From contig CAIKAR010000005.1 of the NCBI GenBank assembly GCA_903825465.1, positions 18,091 through 82,090 of the forward strand: a stretch of 64,000 bases of DNA, given 5' to 3'. The position numbers and the translations under genes were made by a program. Shown in pieces: positions 18,185-27,243 of this stretch. The stretch comes from an uncultured Hyphomicrobiales bacterium. GTDB taxonomy: Bacteria; Pseudomonadota; Alphaproteobacteria; Rhizobiales; Beijerinckiaceae. Every line of letters begins with the position of its first letter. Position 1 is the first letter of the stretch. The notes beneath the pieces were generated by a model, which saw only the letters and a program-made list of their open reading frames with translations, was not told where the DNA came from and did no database searches.

Positions 18185-19948
18185 CTACGGCAGCGCGAAC
18201 ACATAAACCGCGTTATGCCCGCGCACCGGCTTGATCTGCGGCGCCATGTCGAGCACGCCGCGCGAGCCGGACTGGCCCTCGCCGGTGAAGATCGCGACAT
18301 ATTGCTTGCCGTTGACGGCATAGGTGATGGTCGAGGTCATCACGGGCCCGCCGACGATCTGCTCCCACAGCACCTTGCCCGTCTCGGGATCGAAGGCGCG
18401 GAAGCGGCGGTTGAGGTCGCCCCAGAACAGCAGGCCCCCGTCGGTCATCAGCGCCGAGCCGTTGCCGGGCGCGGCCTGCGAAAAGATGCGCTTCATCTCG
18501 CCGGTGGTCATGTCGACCTTCATCATTCCCATGAACTTGTCGGCGTCGACGCCTTCGCGCCGCACGCCGAAGCGCGGCCCGAACCCCAGGGGCTTGGAGC
18601 TGTCCGCCGTCATGTCGAGGCAAGCGTCCTGGAAGGGCACGTAGAGCGAGTTGTTCTTGGGGTCGTAGCTGGTGGCCCAGTAGGACCGCGTGTTCTGGAA
18701 GCAGCCAACGGAACGGTCGCCATCCTTTTTGAACACCGAATTTTCGTTGATGTGCGTGATCCCCGTCTTCACGTCGATCGAGGTCATGTTGACGTTGGGC
18801 ACATCGTAGGGGAACGGCGCGGCCCAGAGAAACTCGCCGGTCTTCCGGTCGTTGGCGAAGATATCGCCGGCCTCGGCCACCTCGACGACGATGTCGCGCT
18901 CGTCGCCCTTTGGGATCGCCGGGTTGATCCACTTGATGAACCTGGGGTCGGCGGCGACCTTCGTGTGAATCAGCGTGCGCTCGTGGATGTGGTCGGAATC
19001 CCAATCGTCGCCGGGCAGATGCTGATAGTACCAAACGAGCTTGCCCGTATCGACGTCGATGGCGACCGTGCTGTTGCTGTAGAGCTCCGCCGGCGCGTCG
19101 TAGGGCACGGCGTCCGCCTTGCCATTGTGGCGCTTCAGGCGCGTGTAGGGGATGGGATTCGAGATCGCCCAGTAAAGCCGACGCGTCTTCGGATCGTAGG
19201 AGCCCGGCAGACCCCACGAGGAAGCGACGCGCTGTTCCTCGGGCATGTCTCCCCATGTCGCGTCGCCCGGCTCGCCCTTGCCGGCGGTGTTGTAGAACTT
19301 CCACAACTCCTTGCCGGTCTTCGCGTCGTGCGCGGCGAGAAAACAACCCGCGCGCGTCGAGCAGGCCCGGTTGCTGATGACCTTGCCGTCGGCGACGATC
19401 AGGCCGCCGGTGTGCTCGGTCTTGGTCGAGAGGTCGTAGGCCTTGGTTTCCCAGCGCAGCTTGCCGGTCTTGGCATCGACAGCGACGATATAGCCATCGG
19501 GCGCGGTGAAATAGACCATGTCCTCGTAGATCGCCATCGCCTTCGAGCGCGACAGTTGCGGCGACCGTACCTTCTCCGCCAGGTCTTTCGGATAGTCGCG
19601 CTTGTACTCCCAAATTTCATCGCCCGTCGTCGCGTCGATGGCGAGCAGGTTCGCGCCCGGCTCGATCATGTACATGACGCCGTCGTGGACGATGGGCGTC
19701 GATTCCTGCGACCCCTGCGGCAGGCCGCGGGAGAAAGCCATGCGCAAATTCGCGACGTTGGACTGGTTGATCTGGTTGAGCGGGCTGAATCGCTGCTCGT
19801 CATAGGTGCGGCTGATCATCAGCCAGTCGTCGGCCGGCGGGTCGACGAGCATCTCGGAGGTGACGGGTTTGTAGTCGGCGGCCCGCGCGCCGAGGCCCGC
19901 GCAGATGGTGATCGCCGCGATCGAAACCGTTCGCCCGAAAGCGCCCAT
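18185..19948 (-). CDS. Pyrroloquinoline-quinone-dependent alcohol dehydrogenase-like protein
   Basis: 587 aa with a signal peptide ending A-R-A-A-D, GGAGG before the ATG, and eight-bladed quinoprotein repeats (many A-x-D-x-x-T-G-x-x-x-W units). It should oxidise an alcohol or aldehyde in the periplasm with PQQ. N264 in I-S-N-P-I-P fits the metal-binding Asn of methanol dehydrogenases. D298 and D300 in A-I-D-V-D-T-G fall where the catalytic Asp lies. The segment that normally reads G-A-E-x-G-V-R-G is replaced by A-C-S-T-R-A-G-C (C196, C202), so the usual Glu ligand and adjacent-Cys disulfide are not visible. No cytochrome domain, and no cytochrome or PQQ-synthesis genes nearby. Confidence 0.85.
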   Translation of the reverse strand: MGAFGRTVSIAAITICAGLGARAADYKPVTSEMLVDPPADDWLMISRTYDEQRFSPLNQINQSNVANLRMAFSRGLPQGSQESTPIVHDGVMYMIEPGANLLAIDATTGDEIWEYKRDYPKDLAEKVRSPQLSRSKAMAIYEDMVYFTAPDGYIVAVDAKTGKLRWETKAYDLSTKTEHTGGLIVADGKVISNRACSTRAGCFLAAHDAKTGKELWKFYNTAGKGEPGDATWGDMPEEQRVASSWGLPGSYDPKTRRLYWAISNPIPYTRLKRHNGKADAVPYDAPAELYSNSTVAIDVDTGKLVWYYQHLPGDDWDSDHIHERTLIHTKVAADPRFIKWINPAIPKGDERDIVVEVAEAGDIFANDRKTGEFLWAAPFPYDVPNVNMTSIDVKTGITHINENSVFKKDGDRSVGCFQNTRSYWATSYDPKNNSLYVPFQDACLDMTADSSKPLGFGPRFGVRREGVDADKFMGMMKVDMTTGEMKRIFSQAAPGNGSALMTDGGLLFWGDLNRRFRAFDPETGKVLWEQIVGGPVMTSTITYAVNGKQYVAIFTGEGQSGSRGVLDMAPQIKPVRGHNAVYVFALP

Positions 19949-20087
19949 GACATCCTCCCGCTTGTCCGCGCCCGGTATTCGGGCTTCGAAAGCGAGAGTG
20001 CATCAACCAGCGGTGTCGAGCAAGGCCGGCTTCGCAGCGGGCAACGCACCCCGGCCCGTATCCTTCTCCCCCACGCGTGGACTCCGC

Positions 20088-20786
20088 TTACGCGGGCGTC
20101 GCCACGAACATCATTCGCGCCTGGTTGTGGCCGATGTTCGGTTTCACGCGCTTGCCGTTGAACGCGTGCTTCGTCAACAGCCCCAGCATCTCGGCCTCGC
20201 GGTAGCGCGTCAGCCCGTATCGCGCGCGCAGCGAGCGGTAGTCGGAGAAGAACGTGCGCGCCAGGCCGACGACGGCCGCGACAAAAAATCCGCCTTCCCA
20301 GGCGAATGACAACAGAGCCTTCGTGTCGTCGACAGCGCCCGTGTCCGGCGAAACGATGTCGGCGAGAACGAGGCGCCCCGCCGGTTTCAGCTTTCCATGG
20401 AATCGATCAAGCAGCGCCTCGAAATCCGGCGGCGCGACATATTGCAACACGGAATTGACGACGATCAGGTCGAGCGACGCGCCGGGGATCGACGACAGGG
20501 CCTCGTCTTCGACGAGCGCGATTGTTTCGCGTCCCGTGAAACGCCGCGCGAGGCGCGCGCGCACATTCGGCGCGGCGTCGTAGAGATAAAGCTTGGCGCA
20601 TTTGCCCGCCACCAGGTCCGCCTCGGAGGCGTCGCCGCAGCCGTAGTCGAGCACGTCGCCGGCGGGCGCCGTCAACAGCCCCGCGATGCCGCGCGCCACG
20701 AGGTCGTCGTGAAGCTTCGAGTGCAGGGCGTTGACGTAGATGGTGTTCGTTTCGCGGTTCCAGTAATCGCGCCAGGACATGTCCAT
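20088..20786 (-). CDS. Class I SAM-dependent methyltransferase
   Basis: 232 aa, or 230 aa if translation starts at the second ATG (20780), which is better spaced from the GGGGG ribosome site. The SAM-binding motif I is L-D-Y-G-C-G-D-A-S near residue 46, the acidic motif II D-A-A-P follows, and V-L-Q-Y-V sits at the motif IV region. The W-R-D-Y-W-N start is typical of small-molecule methyltransferases. Substrate unknown. It lies on the same strand as the PQQ dehydrogenase but 139 bases away from its start, so it is not obviously co-transcribed. Confidence 0.75.
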   Translation of the reverse strand: MDMSWRDYWNRETNTIYVNALHSKLHDDLVARGIAGLLTAPAGDVLDYGCGDASEADLVAGKCAKLYLYDAAPNVRARLARRFTGRETIALVEDEALSSIPGASLDLIVVNSVLQYVAPPDFEALLDRFHGKLKPAGRLVLADIVSPDTGAVDDTKALLSFAWEGGFFVAAVVGLARTFFSDYRSLRARYGLTRYREAEMLGLLTKHAFNGKRVKPNIGHNQARMMFVATPA

Positions 20787-20858
20787 ACCCCCGCGCTGGC
20801 GCGGTTTGACGAGTGAAGCGCGGCGGTTATTTCAGAGCCGGCGCCGGAACGCCAGCGC

Positions 20859-21965
20859 CTATTCGGCCAAAGCCGCCTCAAGCGCCGCCAATTCCGCCGG
20901 CAAGGCGCTTTCGAACATGAGGGGCTCGCCGGTCGCCGGGTGATCGAAGCCGAGGCTCGCCGCGTGCAACGCCTGCCGCCGCAAGCCCGCGACGAGGGCT
21001 TGCGCCCTCTCCGGCAGCAGCCCGACCTTGGTGCGAAACCCCTGCGCGTAAAGGGGGTCGCCGATGACCGGCGCGCCGATATGCGCCATGTGAACGCGTA
21101 TCTGATGGGTTCGCCCGGTTTCGAGATGGCAGCGCACCAGCGAGGCCACCGGCCTTTTGTCGATTTTGAACACGCGCTCGACCGCGAAATGGGTGATCGC
21201 GAAGCGGCCGTTCTTTTCCTCGCGGACAACGGCCTGTTTTTCGCGGTGGGAGGGATGGCGGCCGATGGGCGCGTCGATCTTGCCGGCCGGGCGGTCGGGC
21301 GCGCCCCACACCAACGCGACATATTCGCGCGTCAGATTCAGTTCGCGGCCATGGTCGGCGAACAGCGCCGACAGGCCCTGATGCGCCGCGTCCGTCTTGG
21401 CCACCACGAGCAGGCCGGACGTGTCCTTGTCGAGCCGATGGACGATGCCCGGCCTTTTGACGCCGCCGATGCCCGACAGGCTTTCGCCGCAATGGGCGAT
21501 GAGCGCGTTGACGAGCGTGCCTGATTCATGGCCAGCGGCGGGGTGGACAACGAGCCCAGCCGGCTTGTCGATGACGATCAGGTGCTCGTCCTCGAAGACG
21601 ATTCTGAGCGGAATATCCTCGCCCTCGGGCTCCGCGGCGGCGGGCTCGGGCATATCGATGGCGATGGTTTGGCCGGCGCGCACCTTCACGCCGGAATCAT
21701 CGACGATCCGCTGCTCGATGGCGACCATGCCGGCTTCCACGAGCCCCTGGATCCGCGTGCGCGACAGGCCGCCGGCAGCGCGCGCCAAAAAGCGGTCGAG
21801 CCGCTCGGCGGGCGCGCCCTCTTCAAGCGCGAACTCGTGTCGGCCTGGCGCGAGCGGCGGTCCCACGGGCTTCGGCGCGGCTGGCGTCTCGGCCTCGACG
21901 GGCTTGGGACGGGTCTTCGAGCCGAAGACCTCGTGTTGATAGCGGCGCTTGGCGTGCTGGTTCAT
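20859..21965 (-). CDS. rluD: 23S rRNA pseudouridine synthase, RluA/RluD family
   Basis: 368 aa. A charged, proline-rich N-terminal tail of about 45 residues precedes an S4 RNA-binding domain (E-R-L-D-R-F-L then the R-T-R-I-Q-G-L-V-E-A-G motif). The catalytic domain follows with H-R-L-D-K-D-T-S-G-L-L (catalytic Asp) and later G-R-T-H-Q-I-R-V-H. It probably isomerises uridines in helix 69 of 23S rRNA. The assignment to RluD rather than another RluA-family member rests on the S4 domain and length. Divergent from the HI0933-type flavoprotein. Confidence 0.85.
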   Translation of the reverse strand: MNQHAKRRYQHEVFGSKTRPKPVEAETPAAPKPVGPPLAPGRHEFALEEGAPAERLDRFLARAAGGLSRTRIQGLVEAGMVAIEQRIVDDSGVKVRAGQTIAIDMPEPAAAEPEGEDIPLRIVFEDEHLIVIDKPAGLVVHPAAGHESGTLVNALIAHCGESLSGIGGVKRPGIVHRLDKDTSGLLVVAKTDAAHQGLSALFADHGRELNLTREYVALVWGAPDRPAGKIDAPIGRHPSHREKQAVVREEKNGRFAITHFAVERVFKIDKRPVASLVRCHLETGRTHQIRVHMAHIGAPVIGDPLYAQGFRTKVGLLPERAQALVAGLRRQALHAASLGFDHPATGEPLMFESALPAELAALEAALAE

Positions 21966-22033
21966 GGGCGCGCTGTAGCATGGAAAACCGACGAAATGCG
22001 GATTTTTCCGCGCGCTGTGCTACACGCCGCCGC

Positions 22034-23293
22034 ATGGCGAAATCATCCAAGTCAATCGCGATTGTCGGCGGCGGCCCCGCCGGCTTGATGGCGGCGGAAC
22101 AAGCGGCGCTCGCCGGTTGCGCCGTGACGGTTTTCGACGCCATGCCCTCGCTGGGCCGGAAGTTCCTGCTCGCCGGGCGCGGCGGCCTCAATCTCACGCA
22201 TAGCGAGAAGGCGGAGGGATTTCTCGCCCGCTACGGCGACGCGGCGGGGCCGCTTGAGCCCGTCATCTCTCTGTTTCCGCCCGACGCGTTGCGGCAATGG
22301 GCGCTCGAACTGGGCGAAAAAACCTTTGTGGGCACCAGCGGCCGGGTGTTTCCGGAAAGCCTCAAGGCCTCGCCGTTGTTGCGGGCGTGGCTGCGGAGGC
22401 TTGGCGCGGCCGGCGTCGCGACGCGGCTGCGGCATCGGTTTGTCGGGTTTGGCGACGGCGGCGGCTTGCGCTTCGAAACGCCCGAAGGCGCGGTGAATGT
22501 CCATGCGGACGCGGTTGTGTTGGCGCTGGGCGGCGCGTCGTGGCCCCGGCTCGGAAGCGACGGCGGCTGGGTTGCGGCCTTGGCGGACAAGAGCGTGGCT
22601 GTCGCGCCGCTGATCCCGGCCAATTGCGGTTTCGATATCGCGTGGTCCGATATTTTCCGCGAAAAATTCGCCGGCGCGCCGCTGAAATCCATCGCCTTGC
22701 GGTTTGCCGGGCGGGTTGTCCGCGGCGAGGCCGTCGTGACGGCGCGCGGAATCGAAGGCGGCGCTGTTTACGCGCTGTCCGCTTCGCTGCGCGACGCGAT
22801 CGCCGCGAACGGCGCCGCGACGTTGATCGTCGATACGCGCCCCGACACGTCGGTCGCCGATCTCGCCCGCCGACTTTCGGCGCCGCGCGGCAAACAATCG
22901 ACCTCGAATTTTTTGCGCAAGGCGGCCGGCCTGCCGCCGGTCGCCATCGCCCTGTTGCGCGAGGCCGGCCCTTTGCCCGCCGGCGCCGAAGAACTCGCGG
23001 CGCGAATCAAATCCCTGCCCATGGAACTCGTCGCCACGCGCCCCATCGAGCGCGCGATTTCGACGGCTGGCGGCGTGGCATGGGACGAAATCGACGGCAC
23101 GCTGGCGCTGAAGAAGCTGCCAGGCGTGTTCGTCGCCGGCGAAATGCTCGACTGGGAAGCGCCAACCGGCGGATACCTGATGCAAGCCTGTTTCGCGACG
23201 GGATTCCTGGCGGGACGCGGCGCCGCCGAGTGGGCGCGGCGACCCAAAAAGCGCGTGGCGAAGCCACGCCGCGCGAAGTCCGCGCCCGACTGA
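22034..23293 (+). CDS. HI0933-type NAD(P)/FAD-dependent flavoprotein (TIGR03862-like)
   Basis: 419 aa from the ATG at 22034, nine residues before the dinucleotide-binding motif I-V-G-G-G-P-A-G-L-M; an in-frame ATG at 21980 would add 18 basic residues. Further family marks are G-R-K-F-L-L-A-G-R-G-G-L-N-L-T-H-S near 45 and the C-terminal F-V-A-G-E-M-L-D-W-E-A-P-T-G-G-Y. The HI0933/YhiN group has no settled function. The C terminus ends in a Lys/Arg-rich tail. No neighbours suggest a role. Confidence 0.82.
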   Translation: MAKSSKSIAIVGGGPAGLMAAEQAALAGCAVTVFDAMPSLGRKFLLAGRGGLNLTHSEKAEGFLARYGDAAGPLEPVISLFPPDALRQWALELGEKTFVGTSGRVFPESLKASPLLRAWLRRLGAAGVATRLRHRFVGFGDGGGLRFETPEGAVNVHADAVVLALGGASWPRLGSDGGWVAALADKSVAVAPLIPANCGFDIAWSDIFREKFAGAPLKSIALRFAGRVVRGEAVVTARGIEGGAVYALSASLRDAIAANGAATLIVDTRPDTSVADLARRLSAPRGKQSTSNFLRKAAGLPPVAIALLREAGPLPAGAEELAARIKSLPMELVATRPIERAISTAGGVAWDEIDGTLALKKLPGVFVAGEMLDWEAPTGGYLMQACFATGFLAGRGAAEWARRPKKRVAKPRRAKSAPD

Positions 23294-23323
23294 ACCGCGC
23301 GTCGCTTCAACCCGCCGTCGCGG

Positions 23324-24460
23324 TCAAAACCCCAGCGCCTTGCTCGCCAGCCTCGCTCCATCCGTCATCGCCTTCAGCTTCGCCCATGCGATCTCTGGAT
23401 GGCAGCGCCACCCCAGCCCGCAATCCGTGCCCGCGATCAGATTCTCGCGGCCGACGTGGCGCGCGTAGCGTTGCAGGCGCTGCGACACCAGTTCCGGATG
23501 TTCGACGATATCGGTGGAATGCGTCACAACGCCCGGAATCAGGATTTTCCCGTCGGGCAGCTTCACGCGCGACCACACTTCATGCTCGTGCTCGTGGCGG
23601 GCGTTGGCGCCCTCGATCAAATAGCCCTGCGCCTTCACCTTCAACATGAGGTCGACGATATGTTCGAGCTCGAGGTCGAAGGCGTGCGGCCCATGCCACG
23701 AGCCCCAACAGAGGTGATAGCGAATCCTGTCTTCGGAAATGTCGCGCAACGCGTGGTTCAGCGCCTCGACGCGCATCTCGCAGCGGGCGCGGAAGCGTCG
23801 CATGCCCATGCCGATGCCGATGCGGTCCCACAGCGCCGGCAGCCAGGCGTCGTCGACCTGCAAGATGAGGCCGGAATTGGCGATGGACTCGTATTCCACC
23901 CGCATCGCCTCGGCGATCGCGTACACATATTCCTCGTCGCTTTTGTAGAACTTGTTGAGGCGGTAGACTTCGAGGCTCGCCGGCGCGGTCGAGGTGAGGA
24001 AGGCGTCCGTCGTTCCCGCGCCCGCTCGCGCGGCGGCGATCTCTTCGTTCAAATCGTCCACGCCCGTGTAGACAACCGGCCCAACGCAAGCCTGAACCGG
24101 GCGGCGCTTCGCGCCGAGCGTGCCAGGCATGTAGAACAATGTGCCGCGCTCGCCCGCGTATTTATAAAATCCGGCGAATTCCTCGCGGTCTTTTCCCGTT
24201 TCTATGAGCGGCTTTTCGCCTGACGTCTCGACGTCCGCGAAGCCGCCGAAACGGGTTTCCATGTAGCGCAGCCAATCGCCGTTCTTGGCGTATTCGCCCT
24301 CGTTGACGATATCGATCCCAAGCTCGCGCTGGCGCGCCACGACGGCCGCGATGTCGGCCTTCAACATCGAGCGGTCGCCGGCCGCGAGTCCCTTGCCGTC
24401 CTCGACGAAGGGCAGCGCCCCGACATGGGTTGAAAGGATGTGCGTGTCGCTGCGGCGCAT
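23324..24460 (-). CDS. Short MetE-like methionine synthase (C-terminal domain only)
   Basis: 378 aa from the ATG at 24460 behind GGAGA; the longer frame adds an Arg-rich tail with no start signal. It corresponds to the catalytic half of cobalamin-independent methionine synthase. The zinc-site candidates H-L-C in Y-H-L-C-W-G-S-W (near 230) and the Cys in G-T-D-C-G-L-G (near 345) are present. Full-length MetE is about 750 aa; this lacks the N-terminal half that helps bind polyglutamyl folate. Such core enzymes may use other methyl donors or other thiol acceptors. Divergent from the M28-like gene. Confidence 0.8.
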   Translation of the reverse strand: MRRSDTHILSTHVGALPFVEDGKGLAAGDRSMLKADIAAVVARQRELGIDIVNEGEYAKNGDWLRYMETRFGGFADVETSGEKPLIETGKDREEFAGFYKYAGERGTLFYMPGTLGAKRRPVQACVGPVVYTGVDDLNEEIAAARAGAGTTDAFLTSTAPASLEVYRLNKFYKSDEEYVYAIAEAMRVEYESIANSGLILQVDDAWLPALWDRIGIGMGMRRFRARCEMRVEALNHALRDISEDRIRYHLCWGSWHGPHAFDLELEHIVDLMLKVKAQGYLIEGANARHEHEHEVWSRVKLPDGKILIPGVVTHSTDIVEHPELVSQRLQRYARHVGRENLIAGTDCGLGWRCHPEIAWAKLKAMTDGARLASKALGF

Positions 24461-24644
24461 GGGGGCGTCTCCAATATCGAGGTGTCTGTCGCACCGCGGA
24501 GAACCCTGGCATTTTTCCAAGCGCTTGTCGCCGCTCTCCGAATCGCCCCGACGGCGCCGCGGGCGGCGCGACGCGCGGCTTCCTTTCCCGCCGCGCCATC
24601 CCGTGCTTAAATCCCGCCGCGCCGCTCGGGGAGGATGGAACGCC

Positions 24645-26582
24645 ATGGCCCAATCACGCAACCGCTATGGCGCGTCGCGCCGCGCGTTCATCGGAGGGAC
24701 GGCGGGGGCGATCCTCGCGCCGGGAGCCCTTCGCGCGCAAGGCCTGGCGGGCGGCTTCCACCGGATCGACCCGCGATTGATGATCGCGCCCGAACTCGCC
24801 TGGGACTGGAACATGTTCAAGGCTCAGGGCGGCCCAACCTACGCGGGCAGCGCGGGATGGAAGCGCTACACGGATTTTCTCGTGAACAAGATGGGCGAAT
24901 TCGGCGCCGTCGATCTCGACCACGTCGATATTCCCTACGACCATTATATCGTCGACGACTGGCCGGACAGGCGAACGCACCTGCACGCCTCGGACATGGC
25001 GGTGGAAAAACTCGTCACCGACGGCTCGCCGGTGCCGGTCGTGGCGTCCTACGGCATGACATCGGGCTTCACGCCGCCCGAAGGCGTCACCGCGCCGATG
25101 ATTTTCTTCGATCCCGAGCGCCCTCCGGCGGCCGCCGACATCGCCGGGAAAATCCTCGTCTGCGCCACCGCGCCCTACCCCGCGCCGCCCTATTCGGCGG
25201 CGTTTCTCGACAACTACACGCTCTCCGACTACGAATGGCGCTCGCCCGGCAAGTGGGAGAAGTTGTTCGTTCCGCCGCCAACGAACATCGTCACGTCGTA
25301 CCATTGCCGCTGGGTCTGGAATCAACTGAACGGCTTCGCCGCGAAGGGCATCGAGGGCAAGGCGGCCGGCATCGTCGTTGTTTACGACCTCTCGCCGGGC
25401 GCGGCGCTCGGCCTCATCCAGCGCAGCGTCTACACCGCCAACGGCAAGGCCGGCCTCGACGCGAAATACATCAATTGTCCGACGCTGGCGCTCGACCGCG
25501 TCAATGGCGCCAAGGCGATCGCCGACGCGAAGGCGGGCAAGTCGGCGACGCTGACGTTGACCGCGCGGTTCCAGCGCGAGGTTGGCCGCGCCTTCATCGC
25601 GCATTTGCCCGGCAAAAACTACGGCACGCCCGCCGACGAGCAGGTGCTGCTCGCCACGCACACCGACGCCATGTCGCTGATCGAGGAGAACGGCGGGCTC
25701 GGCATGCTCGGCATCATGAGCTATTTCAACAAAATCCCGAAGGCCGCGCGCGACCGGACGCTCGTGTTCTATTTCGACTGCCGCCACTTCATGCCCGGCG
25801 GCGAGGGCTCATGGCCGCAATTCGATTATTATTCGATCCATCCGGAAAAACTGAAAACCATCGTCGCCACGCTCGGCATGGAGCACATGGGCGGGCGTCA
25901 GACCGTCGAGACCGGCCCCGGCGGGAACGACTATCGTTATTCCACGGAAACGCCGGAAAACGGCGGCGTCATCACCAGCCTCATCGACGTCAACAACAAC
26001 AACACCTGGCTGGTGGAGGCGATCGCGCGCGCCGCGACCGACAACAAATGGCCCCGCGTCGATGTCAAGGCCGGCCCCGTCGCGCCCGGGGTCAACGGCG
26101 GCTTTCAGGGCAAGGTGAAAAGTCCGATGAACAAGGGCCGCGACTTCGATATCCCCGGCCTCGGCCTCGCCGGCGACTGGCCCGGCGGCTGGACCCAAAC
26201 CTTCGCGCAGATCGACACCGAGGCCGGCGCGCATGGCTTCGACCAACATTATTTCATGCGGCAGGTCGAGGGATTGTCGCAGATCGCGGGCGATCTCATG
26301 CGGGTCAAGCCGCTGACCATCGATCTGGGCTGGGGAAAGCTGAAGTCGGCGCTCGCCAATGCGAAAGACGCCGATTTCGCCGCGCCCGGCGAAGCCTCGG
26401 CGGGCCGAAAGGCGCTGGTGGGCGAATATACCGCAGCCTTCCGCCACATGGAGGCGGGCGACCTCGGCGCGGCGAAGACGGCGCTGAAAGGCTTGGCGGA
26501 AAACGTCGACAAGACGATCGCCGGGGGCGCGCGCGGCGAAGCGGCGGCGGCAATCGACGCGCAAAAGGCGAAGCTGGGATAA
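24645..26582 (+). CDS. Tat-exported M28-like metallopeptidase-fold protein
   Basis: 645 aa; ATG nine bases after GGGGAGGA. The N terminus S-R-R-A-F-I-G-G followed by a hydrophobic stretch and A-L-R-A-Q is a twin-arginine signal, so the protein is exported folded. The middle (about 125-330) looks like a PA-type inserted domain. The metal-site candidates H339-T-D341, E347-E348 with N-G-G, H381/E387 and E413-H414 follow the M28 order (HxD, acidic pair, Glu, His), but none is the textbook motif. It could be an aminopeptidase-like hydrolase or a metal-binding non-peptidase. No partner genes are adjacent. Confidence 0.65.
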   Translation: MAQSRNRYGASRRAFIGGTAGAILAPGALRAQGLAGGFHRIDPRLMIAPELAWDWNMFKAQGGPTYAGSAGWKRYTDFLVNKMGEFGAVDLDHVDIPYDHYIVDDWPDRRTHLHASDMAVEKLVTDGSPVPVVASYGMTSGFTPPEGVTAPMIFFDPERPPAAADIAGKILVCATAPYPAPPYSAAFLDNYTLSDYEWRSPGKWEKLFVPPPTNIVTSYHCRWVWNQLNGFAAKGIEGKAAGIVVVYDLSPGAALGLIQRSVYTANGKAGLDAKYINCPTLALDRVNGAKAIADAKAGKSATLTLTARFQREVGRAFIAHLPGKNYGTPADEQVLLATHTDAMSLIEENGGLGMLGIMSYFNKIPKAARDRTLVFYFDCRHFMPGGEGSWPQFDYYSIHPEKLKTIVATLGMEHMGGRQTVETGPGGNDYRYSTETPENGGVITSLIDVNNNNTWLVEAIARAATDNKWPRVDVKAGPVAPGVNGGFQGKVKSPMNKGRDFDIPGLGLAGDWPGGWTQTFAQIDTEAGAHGFDQHYFMRQVEGLSQIAGDLMRVKPLTIDLGWGKLKSALANAKDADFAAPGEASAGRKALVGEYTAAFRHMEAGDLGAAKTALKGLAENVDKTIAGGARGEAAAAIDAQKAKLG

Positions 26583-26608
26583 GCCGCGACCCGCTGGCAA
26601 CGTCTGGT

Positions 26609-26639
26609 TTGCGGCGACGCTGGCGCGCGATATATAGTA
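26609..26639 (+). promoter_or_regulatory. Probable promoter of nfuA-tsaB-rimI
   Basis: TTTGCG (26609-26614), a 17-base spacer, then TATATA (26632-26637), 48 bases before the nfuA ATG. This is the most AT-rich spot in the intergenic gap. Confidence 0.5.
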
Positions 26640-26685
26640 GGTTTCAATCGCCGCCGGCCTTGAACCGGCGATCGAGGAGAGAGCC

Positions 26686-27243
26686 ATGTTCATCCAGTCC
26701 GAAGCGACCCCCAATCCCGCCACGTTGAAATTCCTGCCCGGCCAGCCGGTGCTGCCCGAAGGCGCGCTCGATTTGCGCGACACCGAGGCCGCCGAGCGCT
26801 CGCCGCTGGCCAGCGCGCTGTTTTCGATCAAGGGCGTCTCCGGGGTGTTTCTCGGTCCAGACTTCATTTCCGTCACCAAATCCGACGGCGAATGGCAGAC
26901 GCTGAAGCCGATGGTGCTCGGCGCCATTCTCGAACACTACACATCGGGCCAGCCTATTTTGCGCGAGGGCGCGCAGGCCCCCGCCGCGGACGCGGAATTC
27001 TTCGATCCCAAGGACGCCGAGATCGTGGAAACCATCAAGGAACTGCTGGAATCGCGCGTGCGCCCGGCGGTGGCGGGCGATGGCGGCGACATCACCTTTC
27101 GCGGATTCAGGGATGGCATTGTCTATCTTGAGATGAAGGGCTCGTGCTCGGGCTGTCCCTCGTCCACCGCGACGCTCAAGAATGGCGTGCAGAACCTGAT
27201 GCGGCATTTCCTGCCCGAGGTTGTCGCGGTGGAGCAGATTTGA
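26686..27243 (+). CDS. nfuA: Fe-S cluster scaffold/carrier protein, NifU-like
   Basis: 185 aa. The N-terminal Nfu_N domain opens with E-A-T-P-N-P-A-T-L-K-F near residue 6, and the C-terminal NifU domain has the cluster-binding C154-S-G-C157-P. It carries 4Fe-4S or 2Fe-2S clusters to client proteins in the cytoplasm. It leads the conserved alphaproteobacterial housekeeping string, and its stop overlaps the TTG start of tsaB, so the two are translationally coupled. The downstream MiaB is a multi-cluster enzyme and a likely client. Confidence 0.92.
   Translation: MFIQSEATPNPATLKFLPGQPVLPEGALDLRDTEAAERSPLASALFSIKGVSGVFLGPDFISVTKSDGEWQTLKPMVLGAILEHYTSGQPILREGAQAPAADAEFFDPKDAEIVETIKELLESRVRPAVAGDGGDITFRGFRDGIVYLEMKGSCSGCPSSTATLKNGVQNLMRHFLPEVVAVEQI

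Noticed and set aside
17696..20161. 821-codon plus-strand open frame across the hydrolase and PQQ genes
   Set aside because: It is out of frame with the hydrolase at its start and antisense to the PQQ dehydrogenase for most of its length. It has no start signal or family motif.
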